The position numbers and the translations under genes were made by a program. From Kuschelorhynchus macadamiae (Eukaryota > Arthropoda > Insecta > Coleoptera > Curculionidae), in assembly GCA_030620095.1 (NCBI GenBank), contig JAUTXW010003402.1, positions 372,001-436,000 of the forward strand: DNA of 64,000 bases, given 5' to 3'. Shown piece after piece: positions 43,384-53,299 of the stretch (its first letter is position 1; every line of letters begins with the position of its first letter). The notes under the pieces are model-generated. The model was not told where the DNA came from. It did not search any database and saw nothing but the letters and a program-made list of their open reading frames with translations.

Positions 43384-43562
43384 TTATTTTAATTTGCATA
43401 AGGAGTTATTGGTTTTATATGCTACAATCACATTTAGAAAATTACCTATGCCAGTAAAGAAATGCGCTAAAAAGCGTTGGTTAATTTTGTTTTCTAGAAA
43501 ATCCATAAATATCTTAGCTAATAATGGATTGAAAGGATTTCCCATTATCAGACGATCATTAC

Positions 43563-43627
<65 letters not shown>

Positions 43628-44350
43628 TTTGTTCTAAACAGGCGGACAGTAAATTCATTATTTCTTATTTTTTTAATAATTTGTAATTGTTTTAAAGATA
43701 GAAGTTTCTCAATAAAAGTTAATGTGTCTTGAACCGATACACTTGGAAATAAATTAGTTATATTAAAAGATAAGTTTAGCATTATTTTGAACATTGATCT
43801 CTTGAATTTTTTGTACTAAGTTGTATGAATTATCAATCGAATATCTGCCTGAAAATTAGTGCTGTCTATAATAATATCTATAAGTTTTTTAGAAAGCTTG
43901 TAAGAAGGTGCTGAGAGAAAGATGACGACAGGTCCAATTGGATAGCTCGTTTTATGAAGTTTAATTAGAGAGTAAAGTTTAGAAGGTTGGGGGTTCATTA
44001 ATGTTACTTTATTAGAATATTTATCACTAAACAAACTATTAAAATTTTGAATAACTAACTTAACATTTTTTTTGAAAATTATTAGTAGGGTCCCATTTCA
44101 ATATTTCGTATTTATTCGGATCCAAAAATTCCAATGTTTTATTGATGTAGTCGGATTTGTTTATTGACACAACAGTACTACCTTTATCTGCTTTTGTAAA
44201 AGTTATATCTGATTTCTAATTTTTTTAGAGAGATATAAGGTTGTAGGTTAAATTTAAAACATTTTTTTCTTTATCTGTGAAATTTGTGTTGGATAGATTT
44301 ACAAATGTGTCCAAAAATGGTGGTGTATTTTTGTTAGAATTTAAAATAAG
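43384..44350 (-). pseudogene. Penelope-like reverse transcriptase remnant (copy A)
   Basis: Minus-strand blocks: LSNTNFTDKEKNVLN and ITFTKADKGSTVVSINKS (44300-44150), the Penelope N-terminal TKADKG motif; KLYSLIKLHKTSYPIGPVV (about 43980-43920, RT1 region with HK); LNLSFNITNLFPSVSVQDTL (about 43782-43725, RT3, with the Asp of DITNLFP changed to Asn); and RLIMGNPFNPLLAKIFMDFL (about 43550-43490, RT4). A TA microsatellite (43567-43621) interrupts between RT3 and RT4. The YVDD block and thumb are deleted between RT4 and the nuclease. Non-functional. Confidence 0.78.
43567..43621. repeat. (TA)n microsatellite inside Penelope RT remnant
   Basis: About 27 TA units. It produces artificial IYIYIY open frames on both strands. 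It grew inside the RT pseudogene between blocks RT3 and RT4. Confidence 0.97.
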
Positions 44351-44389
44351 TCAATTAAATTTATTTTTCTGAATTAAATATTTCTTATT

Positions 44390-44700
44390 AATGAACTTTA
44401 TAAATGCTTTGTCAAGGGGGACGACCGATCTAATATTTAATCTCATTTAATTAATTACAATCATCATTTCAACAAAAATTTTAAAGTTTTACATACATGA
44501 AAGAACAGCATAAAATTAAATTTACTAGAATCTTTAGAAATAGACATAACGGTCCATTACTTAACGATTAAACTGACCTGTATAGTTCACCTCTCAAAAA
44601 CAAACCCATTGTAAAACAGGTAAAAAAGGTTTTGTTGGGTAATTTTAGTTTCATTCTATTTGTATCAGCCTATAAAGCCACGGTGTTGTCGAAACATGTC
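44390..44700 (+). repeat. Inverted copy of the Penelope GIY-YIG 3' half (copy A, distal arm)
   Basis: The plus strand reads NELYKCFVKGDDRSN, INYNHHFNKNFKVLHT and IKLNLLESLEID, the same nuclease tail found on the minus strand at 43330-43090. The two arms share TTTATAATG(C/T)TTTGTCAAGGGGG-like DNA in opposite orientation. It ends near GTCGAAACATGTCATAAG (44689-44706). Confidence 0.72.
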
Positions 44701-44749
44701 ATAAGTTTGTTTTCTTTAATATGTGTTATGGATTTCCACCAAGCATGGG

Positions 44750-45120
44750 ACAAATCAATCCAGTTTTTAAACCATTTTAATTAAAAACAATTGTTTTAAA
44801 CGTGTTTAAAATGCCGTTACTTGTGATAAACTTTTTTGTTTTAAACATTTTTGATTAATTACGAGAGTTATAAACGAGTTTAAGACAAGTAGCGTTTTAA
44901 ACATCACTTGTTTTTTTAACCCTGATAAAAACAAAGATTTTGTTTCTTTACGATTTAAGGACTTTTTTATTATGCATGAATCTTTTAGTTTTATGAAATT
45001 ATATATAAAATACGACGAAATGTATTTTTTAAAAATATGTAAAATTCTGATTGTTTTAAGGATACATATTTATAAAAATAGTTGGTTTGTGACAGCTAAA
45101 AAAGTCGACAGGTACAGCAG
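44750..45120. other. Intergenic DNA, TTTAAAC-rich
   Basis: The hexamer TTTTAA and heptamer TTTAAAC recur between 44770 and 44930. No coding sequence. Confidence 0.4.
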
Positions 45121-46499
45121 ATTTAAAATATGACAATAAACATTTAAAAAATTATGTATCTATTCCGTTACATAGCGAAACCTATATTTCAAGAACGTTT
45201 GTTTTTATTTATAGTTATTTATATTTCTGGAGATATTTGTAACTATATTTTTACCTTGTAGCACTTTTTAGTATATCCAGACCAAACATTCAAATCTAGT
45301 ATACTAGGAAAAAGAAAAAATATACGTAAAATCCAAAACTAGATTATGTAGGGTCCTCTTTAAAAAAAAGGTTTTTTTTCGTTGCTTTGTTTAAGCATCC
45401 AAATATTTTAAATTATTAAGTGAATATAGTTTGTTGGCAATCTCTACATCACTCTATTACTTTCTACTTTGCTACTTCATTTATAGGAATTATTTTTGAT
45501 AGTGAAGAAAGGTTTTTTTAAAAAGAAAACTTATTTCCTGTGAAGAAATAATTTACAGTTTTAAATGAAAATGAGTCATCTCACCTTTTAAAAAACGTAA
45601 ATTCGACGATACTTTTCAACAACTTTATGCATTAGATATTAGTTAACAATATATTCACTACAGTCATTAATTTTACACACATTACCAAAACAAAATCTTA
45701 AATAAAAGCACCATGTTGAAACAGTCGAACAGCCGCATGATATTTATCAACTGTTTGGATTTATTTATTGAATGTATGAAATCATTATTATTATTATTAA
45801 AAAGATAAAGCCAATTCGTTTAAATTGTTTACGCCTATTAAAATTGATATGTAGATTGACTGTGTTTGGGTATTTTAGAAATATGACCAAACAGATAGAG
45901 ATTTAATACATGTCTAGGGCTAATGTTATTGAGAAATAGCATTTGTTTACTCTTTTGATAAATATCTAGTCCTGCATATGAATTAATTAGAAATATATTG
46001 AAAATGTCGGATTAATCGAAAAACAAAGTTACCTACCTGTCGGATGTAGACTTTTCTTTATTTTTTCTGTGAAATTTTGACAGCTGTCATTTTGGAAGGT
46101 CCTTAACGGACCGAAATTTCATATTCAGCTGGTAGTCGATACCCCTAAACAGTACTTTTTTAAAATTTTTCCCCCGTTTTCCCTAATTAACCAAGTGGAA
46201 CAGTCATTGAAATTTTCGGCAAATACGGCACCTGACATATTTTTGTAGGCTGGAATATGGGAAAAGTCAGCAAAAAATTCCGTCTAAATTATTTGACCTT
46301 GATCATTTTTTTTTGAAGCTCGTAATCTCTATTTTAGGAGATTTATGGGTGTCGACCCATGTTGTGGACTCTTTTTTGGTTTTATGAAGTTAGGGTTAGC
46401 TTTAGGTTGGACTAGGTTAGATTTTTCGTATTTATAATAATAAGTGAAGCTAAATAACTTGACGAAACGAAACTTTCTTATTTGAAACTTTTTTTTGTA

Positions 46500-48200
46500 T
46501 CTTTAAAAAGTTGGGCGTGGCCGGCTGAAGTTAAGGTGAGCTTTAGGTAGAAATAGGTTAGGAGTCTTTTTTGAATATTTTTTGTCCTAATAAATAATAC
46601 AAAAATGGACGAAGAACACAAAGAATGGTTGAAAGAAATAAAGTGGCAGCAAACCAAAAAAGTTAAAAGTATTTCGTAGCAAAAGAATAATTGCCGTGTT
46701 CTCTTCAGTGCTAGTTGGTTTTCAACTGATTCTAACTTCTGAATCAGTGTTAGGACGAATACAAATTAGAAGTTAAATTTTTATTTTGTACCCTTCAAAT
46801 TATGTAGCACTATCATAGTTTTAGTAAAGTCTGCACACCTTATATTCCCTCCCGACATGCCTATTTCTGTCTTGCCTGAACTTTAAATATCAGACATTTC
46901 GGTTTTATTTGACTGAATGTACGGAATACGAATGCATTCTATACTAATATTTACTTTTTTAAAATGTATTATGGATATTTTGTTACATCACTCATCACGG
47001 TACAAGCCGGGCGCGGCAAGGCGAGTACTAGATTAGTAGTACTAGATTAGCGGCGACAGCGTTAAAACCATATACAAGTAAATACAAAATTACTAATCCT
47101 TGCCAAACATGAAGAATTTAACAAAATATATATCCAATCCGTTAAGTAGCGAAACCTATATTTCAACAACGTTTTTTTTTTAATTTATAAATATTACAAT
47201 TTATAATTACAATTTTTTAATTATTAAACACTGAAATCTAGTATACTATGAAAAAAAAAAATGTAAAATCCAAAACTATACAGGGCCGGCAGTTCAAAAA
47301 AACGTTTTGTTTTCCTGATTTGTTGAAGCATCCTGTATATTTTAAATTATTAAGTGAATATAGTTTGTTGGCAATGTTTACATCATTCTACTTTCTACTT
47401 TATATATAAGAATTATTTTTGATAGTGAAGAAAGGTTTTTTTTAAGAAGAAAACTTATTTCCTGTGAAAAAATAATTTCCAAATTCATCTCACCTTTTAA
47501 AAAACGTAAATTCGACGATAGTTTTCAGCAAATTTATGCATTAAACATTAATTAACAATATATCCACTACAGTCATTAATTTTACTCACATTACCAAAAC
47601 AAAATCTTAAAAGCACCATATTGCAACAGTCGAACGGCGGCATGATATTTATCAACTCTTTGGATTTATTTATTAACTGTATGAAATCATTATTATTATT
47701 AAAAAGATAAAGCCAATCCGTTTAAAATGTTTACGCCTATTAAAATTGATATGTAGATTGACAGTGTTTGGATATTTTACGAATATGACCAAACAAATAG
47801 AGATATAATACATGTCTAGTGCTAATGTTATCGACAAATTTCATTTATTTACTCTTTTGATAAATATCTAGTCCTACATATGAAAGAATTAGAAGTATAT
47901 TGAAGATTAATCGAAAAACAATACGTGAAGAGAGATTTTCCAATTCTATTTTTTTGCAATTTTCTGGAAAACTATTTAATACCTAAAGTTAAAAAACTGG
48001 ACGAAGTGAAACTTTTTCTATGTTTACAAATTAGGGCTTGGGCGTGGGCGGCTGAAGTTAAGGTTAGTTTTAGGTTGGAATAGGTTAAGTTTTTCGTTTT
48101 TATAATAATAAGTGAGTTAAGTAACAAAACGAAACTTTTTTGTATCTTTAAAAATTAAAAGTTGAGCGTGGCCGGCTGAAGTTAAGGTCAGCTTTTTTAA
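46500..48200. repeat. Repeated GGCGTGGCCGGCTGAAGTTA motif in the duplicated units
   Basis: The motif, followed by AGGT(G/T/C)AG and usually TTTAGGTNGGA(A/C)TAGGTTA, occurs at about 46505, 48049 and 48170, with a weaker relative near 46385. So each large unit already contained an internal repeat before the tandem duplication. Confidence 0.6.
46604..46680 (+). pseudogene. Short duplicated ORF (unit 1), unrecognised
   Basis: ATG at 46604 starts MDEEHKEWLKEIKWQQTKK and ends at a stop near 46678. The equivalent stretch in unit 2 (from 48564) begins MDAEHKE and is broken by a stop where unit 1 has Trp. It may be a piece of a former exon carried in the repeat. No family recognised. Confidence 0.3.
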
Positions 48201-49049
48201 ATATTTTTTGTACGAATTGTTGTAATCAATGATAATGAACGACACATGTAAGAAATATAATTTTATTTGTACATAAGCAAATCGTAATTATAACGTGAAT
48301 ACTAAGAACTAAATTTATTTAAATCTTATTTCCCGATCTGAAAAATATGATGCAGGCTGGCGGTGCTGTATTGCAAAGTAATCATTTCCTTGAAAAATAA
48401 TCAAACAACAACCGTCTCAGATAAACTCAAATATTATAATGCCTGTGCATTTTTTTAATGAGTAACAAAAGAAGATTTATATTTAAAATAAAAAAAGTAA
48501 ATCTATTAATTAATTATTATTATTATTATTATTTTTATCCAACACGAATAGGTAATACAAAAAATGGACGCAGAGCACAAAGAATGATTGAAAGAAATGA
48601 ATTGGCAGCAAACCAAAAGAGTCAAAAGTATTTCGTAGCAAAAGAATAATTGCAATGTTCTCTCCAGTCTGTACTAATTGGTTAACCCCCGAATCAGCTT
48701 TAGAACGAATACAAATTAAAGAGTAAATTTTTATTTTGTACCCTTAAAATGATGTAACGTTATCATAGTTTTAGTAACGTCTGCACAACGTATATTCCTC
48801 CCGACTTGCCTATTTCTATTTTGCCTGATCCTTAAATTTCAGTTTTCATTTGACTGAACGCACGAATATATGTAGATATTCTGTGCTAATAAAATTTTGT
48901 TTTTTTGATAAAATGTATTATGGATATACCTAGACAGATCGGTACGAGCCGGAGCGCGGTAAGGCGAGGGATTAAGTACTAGATTAGCGGCGACAGCCTT
49001 AAAACCATATACAAGGAATTGGAAAATTACTAATCCTTGCCATATATAA

Positions 49050-49386
49050 TCTTCATGCGAGAAAGATTACAGTTCAACCGTACAATAACTCATTATCCAT
49101 AACGTCATACAACTGACAAGGTGTCGACATTAATTACTACAACAAAAACAAAATACGAAAGTACGACTAAGGAATACAATAAAAACCAATAAAACCACTT
49201 TAAACTTTAAACCAAAAATCAAATGAATAGAGGCAACTTTCCTTCATCAATTTAATAACTAGTAAATTTTTTTTAATTTTCTTCCTTTTGGATTCCTTTA
49301 GGCAAACCCAAAAATGCCCTTTTTAAAAAACGATGTTCGATGACTAGGAATAATCAGGTGATTCTCTGACCAAGTAGTAATGGATA
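49050..49386. other. Intergenic spacer, nothing recognised
   Basis: AT-rich spacer between the tandem duplication and the next element. No supported features. Confidence 0.5.
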
Positions 49387-50639
49387 TGTCGTAGGCATAA
49401 TGCAAACTTAGGCTTTTTATAATTTGCCTAGACATTTTACAAAAAGCCTGCAAAACGCCAGCATATGATAGATCTTTCGTTTTGACTACACCAATTCAGG
49501 CAAATTGATAAAACGCCGGCAAAACGAAAACAGAAGAATGGATATCACCTTATGACCGATTATTTTTAGGCATTTTAGGTTTTATCAAAAGCGGTGCCGT
49601 CAAAACGTGAAAATAAAACCAAAAACACTATTAAGTAAAGGTCGTTGCTCCTTTCGCGCTAGCGTGAACGAATCCTCGGAAAGTCGGGTTACGTTAAATA
49701 AGAAAAACGTGTAAATGGCTGTTTTTTGACAAACTTGTACTAATCTAACGGGAGGATTATAGTATTATAGATTTTGTTAAAAAAATCCTTGTTTTAATAT
49801 AGACTCGGAATTCGGTTTGGCGCGCTACCGCGCGCTTTCTTTACAACAAACCTAACCAATCCTAACCTAACCTAACTTTAAGAGGATAAGTAATCCAAAA
49901 TTTTATTAATTAGAATTAAAAAAAAAAGAAATTAAAAAATCTTCGCCTTTATCTTCACAACCTATACGACGAGGGCCAAGAACCCTAGCACTGCCCTACC
50001 AAGCTTCTAGAGTCTAGACGAAAAACATATAAATAGCTTGTACTAGTTAGCGTGAACGTTAATGACGTCATATGTGGTTTCGCGTGAAGCAACATTTAGA
50101 AAGTTCGTTCAAGTTAGCGCGGAAGGAGGCTTAACATTAAGTAAAATAATACAGTTACAGTAAATGAATTAAATCTTTCCGTTAAGGAAGCATAAATAAA
50201 TAGTTAACACTTCATGATATAAAAATATACCTATTAACTATACTTTTATACTTTTAGTACCTTCCTATCACAAGTATGAAACTACAAATTAAAATTAAAA
50301 AACAAATCCTTTGAAAATAATAAAATATGCTTATATATTGTTTATAATCGATAAACAAATACTATTGCATGTCGAACTTACATGAAGATGAAAAAAAGTT
50401 GACTCACTTTTATATTCATGTTTTGATGGCACCGCTTTAGGTAATTTGTAAAATGCCTAAAAGGAATTGGTCATAACGTGATATAAATTCTTCTGGTCTT
50501 GTTTTGCCGGCGTTTTGTCAATTTGCCTGAATTCGTTTAGTCATAACGAAAAATGTATTGTATGCTCGTGTTTTACCGGCTTTTTGTCAAATGCCTAGGT
50601 AGATTATAAAAAGCCTAAATTTGCATTATGCCTACGACA
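49387..50639. mobile_element. Long-TIR element, 1.25 kb with about 230-bp inverted termini
   Basis: The left arm (49387 to about 49615) pairs with the right arm read on the minus strand from 50639. Both start TGTCGTAGGCATAATGCAAA and share TTAGGCTTTTTATAAT, ACAAAAAGCC, TTCAGGCAAATTGA, AAAACGCCGGCAAAAC, AGAAGAAT, TTATGACC, TTTTAGGCATTTTA and AAAGCGGTGCC. GATA flanks both ends (49383-49386 and 50640-50643), a possible 4-bp target duplication. The interior (about 760 bp) has no transposase. Probably a non-autonomous DNA transposon; superfamily not assigned. Confidence 0.85.
49725..49880 (+). repeat. Interior repeat and (CCTAA)3 in the long-TIR element
   Basis: 49725-49810 matches 14925-15020 (TTGACAAACTTG, CTAATCTAACGG, TTGTTTTAATATAGAC). 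A short CCTAACCTAACCTAAC run near 49865 equals three units of the insect telomere-type repeat (TTAGG on the other strand), too short to mean a telomere. Confidence 0.55.
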
Positions 50640-50693
50640 GATATACTGGTTGCTCTTCTCTTTTTATTTATCAGGAAAAGATGAGGGTGTTTC

Positions 50694-51720
50694 TTAACAA
50701 ACAAAACTAATGCTAAGTAATACAAAAGGAGTAGTCAAAAAACCCAACTGGCCAAAATAAGGCTTACACGACTCCCGAGGATGCAACCCAAGAATGCAAC
50801 GGATCACCCGCGTCTGTTCCATAAATATTTTATTAGCTGCCGAAGGCGAACCCCAAAACATGATTCCATAGGAGATAATGGATTGTACAAATAAAAAGTA
50901 AAAAATACTCAAACTGTCAATCGATATCTGATCTCTTATTGAACGAATAACCACACAAACACTATTTAGTTTGGACTGCAGATGTCCATCGTGGTTTTTC
51001 CAGTTCAGTTCTGCATCAATATAAACTAAGAATTTCTCGGTTTCAAGAGCTGAGACAGACTTATCATTTAAACAGAAGTAAAGAGATAGTGAATTCAATA
51101 AGCCCAGTTTTATGGGTGTTTAAAACCATGTCATTAGTATGACATCAATCGGGCATTTTATGAGCATTCGCTGTTCCAATCCTCGACAGATGACTACGAG
51201 AATTCACTTACCGAATCACAGAGGTATTGTCAGCAAATTGGCAAGTCCTTCAATGAGTCAGTTCCCCCGGAAGGTCATTGACATAAAGCAAAAAAAGCAG
51301 GGGACCGAGAATGGATCCCTGAGGAACAATACTTGAGACACCGACACACTACGATATAGAGGCACCTTCTCCATCAACAAAAACCCGTTGATTTCTGTTG
51401 AATAGATATGACTCAAGAAGTTTAGCCCCAACTCCTCTCACCCCCATAAGCCTCCAATTTTCTTAACAGACGCCGATGGTCAAGGGTCTCGAATGCTCGG
51501 GAAAGATAAAAAATAACCCTGCGGTTTTACTCCTTTGACCCAGACATGACAACTTTGATCGATTGAGGCAAATATCGCTGTCTCTGTAGACTTATTAGGT
51601 ATAAACCCAAACTGATTTGGAACCAGGACATTATACCCCACAAAAAACTCACAGTCTGTTGTAAATCGGGAAAAGTCCCTTCATAAAAGCATGTGTCAAA
51701 GCTCGGCAATCAGATCTGCA
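50694..51720 (-). pseudogene. LINE reverse transcriptase, Jockey-like, 5'-truncated
   Basis: Minus strand: NQFGFIPNKSTETAIFA (about 51620-51570), RAFE/TLDH-like remnants near 51500-51470, GSILGPLLFLLYVNDLPGEL (about 51320-51255) and FADNTSV (about 51225-51205). In the last block the usual YADD catalytic pair is ADN, so one Asp is lost. The open 134-codon frame 51098-50694 is the C-terminal region (LNWKNHDGHLQSKL, SIISYGIMFWGSP, IRCILGLHPRESCKPYFGQL). Frameshifts are present throughout. It is oriented head-to-head with the plus-strand LINE at 51852. Confidence 0.8.
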
Positions 51721-51851
51721 ATTTTCCCCAACATAAAAACATAATTTCATCCAAACCAGCTGATTTTATATTAGGTAACGAGATGATAATATTGATTGAA
51801 CTACCCTCATTAAAGAAGTTTTACCGTCTCTGAAAATACCCAGTCTTACCC

Positions 51852-52480
51852 TTTGATAGCCTTGTATTGCCTAAACTCGATTATGGCTGCATAATATGGT
51901 CCCCTCAATATGAAATCTGGATTAAGTCCATTGAAAGAATTCAGAGAAAATTTGTTAAATACCTATTTTACAAAAGATATGGCTATTATCCTCCTCAAGG
52001 GTATAGTCACAATCAGTTATTGTCTATGTTTGATAGACTATCACTCGAGAATCGTAGAATAAAAATATGTTTGGTGCACTTTTACAAATTATTGAAAAAT
52101 CATGTAGATAATGCTGATATAATATCTCAGCTGCCATTTTTGGTTTCTCTTGGATATACAAGAAATAGAAATACATTCTACCTGCAATTCCCCAGGACGC
52201 AACTTTATAAGAACTCACCTGTCTACAGAATGTGTGACTTGTTTAATAGATTTGCAAGTGATTTGGACCTAGCTACTCTCAGTTTGGAGCAATATAGGGC
52301 GGCCATAGAGATTAAATTATTGGCAACTCAGGAACAAACTTAGTTAGTTTTCATACTGTCTTAGTATTTAGAGTAAGAATGTACAGTTATTTTGTAAATA
52401 TTTAGGTAGTGGTGTCAGTAATTGGCAAATATATGCTGTAGATGCCTTATAATGAATAAATAAAATAAAAAATAAAATAA
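51852..52480 (+). pseudogene. Second LINE, C-terminal region and 3' UTR (Jockey/CR1-like)
   Basis: Open from FDSLVLPKLDYGCIIWSP (51852) to the stop at 52341-52343, about 160 codons. IERIQRKFVKYL and later LSLENRRIKICLVHFYKLL, then NSPVYRMCDLFNRF, match the region after RT in Jockey-type LINEs (LeYg..W.P...IE.IQ.kF). The rest of the RT is missing at its 5' side, as in most LINE copies. A 3' UTR follows, with AATAAATAAAATAAAAAA-type sequence near 52455-52480. It is a different family from its minus-strand neighbour. This reading frame is the best preserved of the LINE remnants. Confidence 0.75.
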
Positions 52481-52909
52481 AACATCATCTACAGACAGAT
52501 TACAAAATTAATTTTAACAGCTGCAGGAAAATAGCCAGCATTTTTCACTACAAAACTAGATTAATTCGTGAGGCTATTTAAACTGAAAAAATGGTATACT
52601 AAATAAAATAGAAGACGCTCTTAATCTTCCCATAATATGGAAATATGCCATAACTGCGAACAAGAACCTGCCAACCGCCAACGGCCAAAACCGCACTGAG
52701 ATCCGTCAAAGAGTAAGCACGTGAAGATGCCAAATGAGATTTTGACATACACACACATCTACATATCCAAAAATTTTGACAAGGCAAGCTGCCTCGGAGT
52801 CATGATTATACAAATCAACAATTCACAGGATATTACGCAAACATAAATTTCTTCCATAAACGTTCATCACCTAAAAGAAACTAATTTTCCAAGAAGTCGC
52901 ATTCTGTGA

Positions 52910-53280
52910 ATATATTAACTTGCGCGCAAGCAAATAATTTCTTCTTAGACAATACTATTTGGACAGACGAAGCTAAATTTACATATACTTAGAGAACAAA
53001 ACTTTCAAGAATCCTGGAGGTGGTTAACCAACAATTCTTCTTTTCTTTGGCCACCCCTATCCCCTGATCTAATTGTACTTGATTTTTTTATTTGGAGTAC
53101 AATATAACATCGACTTTATAACACTGTAGTGACAACCAGAAGACTGCATGCAGCGAGTCAGGGATGAGTTCCGAAATTTAAGTTCAGAATCTGTAAGAAA
53201 AGCAACCAATGAAGAACTACTACTTAGATGCGAAAAATATTTGGAATTTCAAAACCGTCAGTTTCAACATTAGTTGAAAA
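52910..53280 (+). pseudogene. DUF4817/DD41D-type transposase C-terminal remnant
   Basis: NTIWTDEAKFTYT (about 52955-52990) has the first Asp block. After a deletion and frame change, LWPPLSPDLIVLDFFIWS (53040-53095) is the third-acid block (LDF in place of Glu, as in DD-D families), then KKSNQ-type helix and EKYLEFQNRQFQH near 53235-53270. The second Asp block is deleted. A mariner-type end ACACCCTGTG lies at 53764-53773. Confidence 0.6.
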
Positions 53281-53299
53281 ATAGTTTCTTTTTAAATTT

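Larger units (their letters stand above)
42900..44745 (-). mobile_element. Penelope-like element copy A with inverted 3'-end copy
   Basis: The body is on the minus strand: RT N-terminal region (44350-44080), RT fingers and palm (44034-43400) and GIY-YIG nuclease (43380-43130), with a non-coding tail towards 42900. A second copy of the nuclease 3' half lies on the plus strand at 44390-44690 directly beyond the RT 5' side. The outer ends are therefore inverted copies of the same 3' region. Copy B at 58.7-59.9 kb has the same plan. Confidence 0.75.
45153..49045. repeat. Tandem duplication, two units of about 1.95 kb
   Basis: Unit 1 is about 45153-47110 and unit 2 about 47130-49045. Matching landmarks include AGCGAAACCTATATTTCAA, TAAATTATTAAGTGAATATA, TTTTTGATAGTGAAGAAAGG, AAAACGTAAATTCGACGATA, GCCTATTAAAATTGATATGT, GTGGCCGGCTGAAGTTAAGG, GGCAGCAAACCAAAA and the GC-richer end TACTAGATTAGCGGCGACAG. 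Divergence is a few to about 15 percent by eye with many indels. No transposase ORF was found. Confidence 0.85.

Noticed and set aside
43343..43794. Long ORFs with repeated IYIYIY on both strands
   Set aside because: They are produced by the (TA)n microsatellite. Only the flanking minus-strand segments are real Penelope RT remnants.
49860..49880. Telomere end or interstitial telomere
   Set aside because: Only about three CCTAA units, inside a long-TIR element; too short to support a telomeric origin.
50694..52343. Twin-primed inversion of a single LINE
   Set aside because: Both halves contain the equivalent post-RT region with different sequence, so they are two elements, not one.
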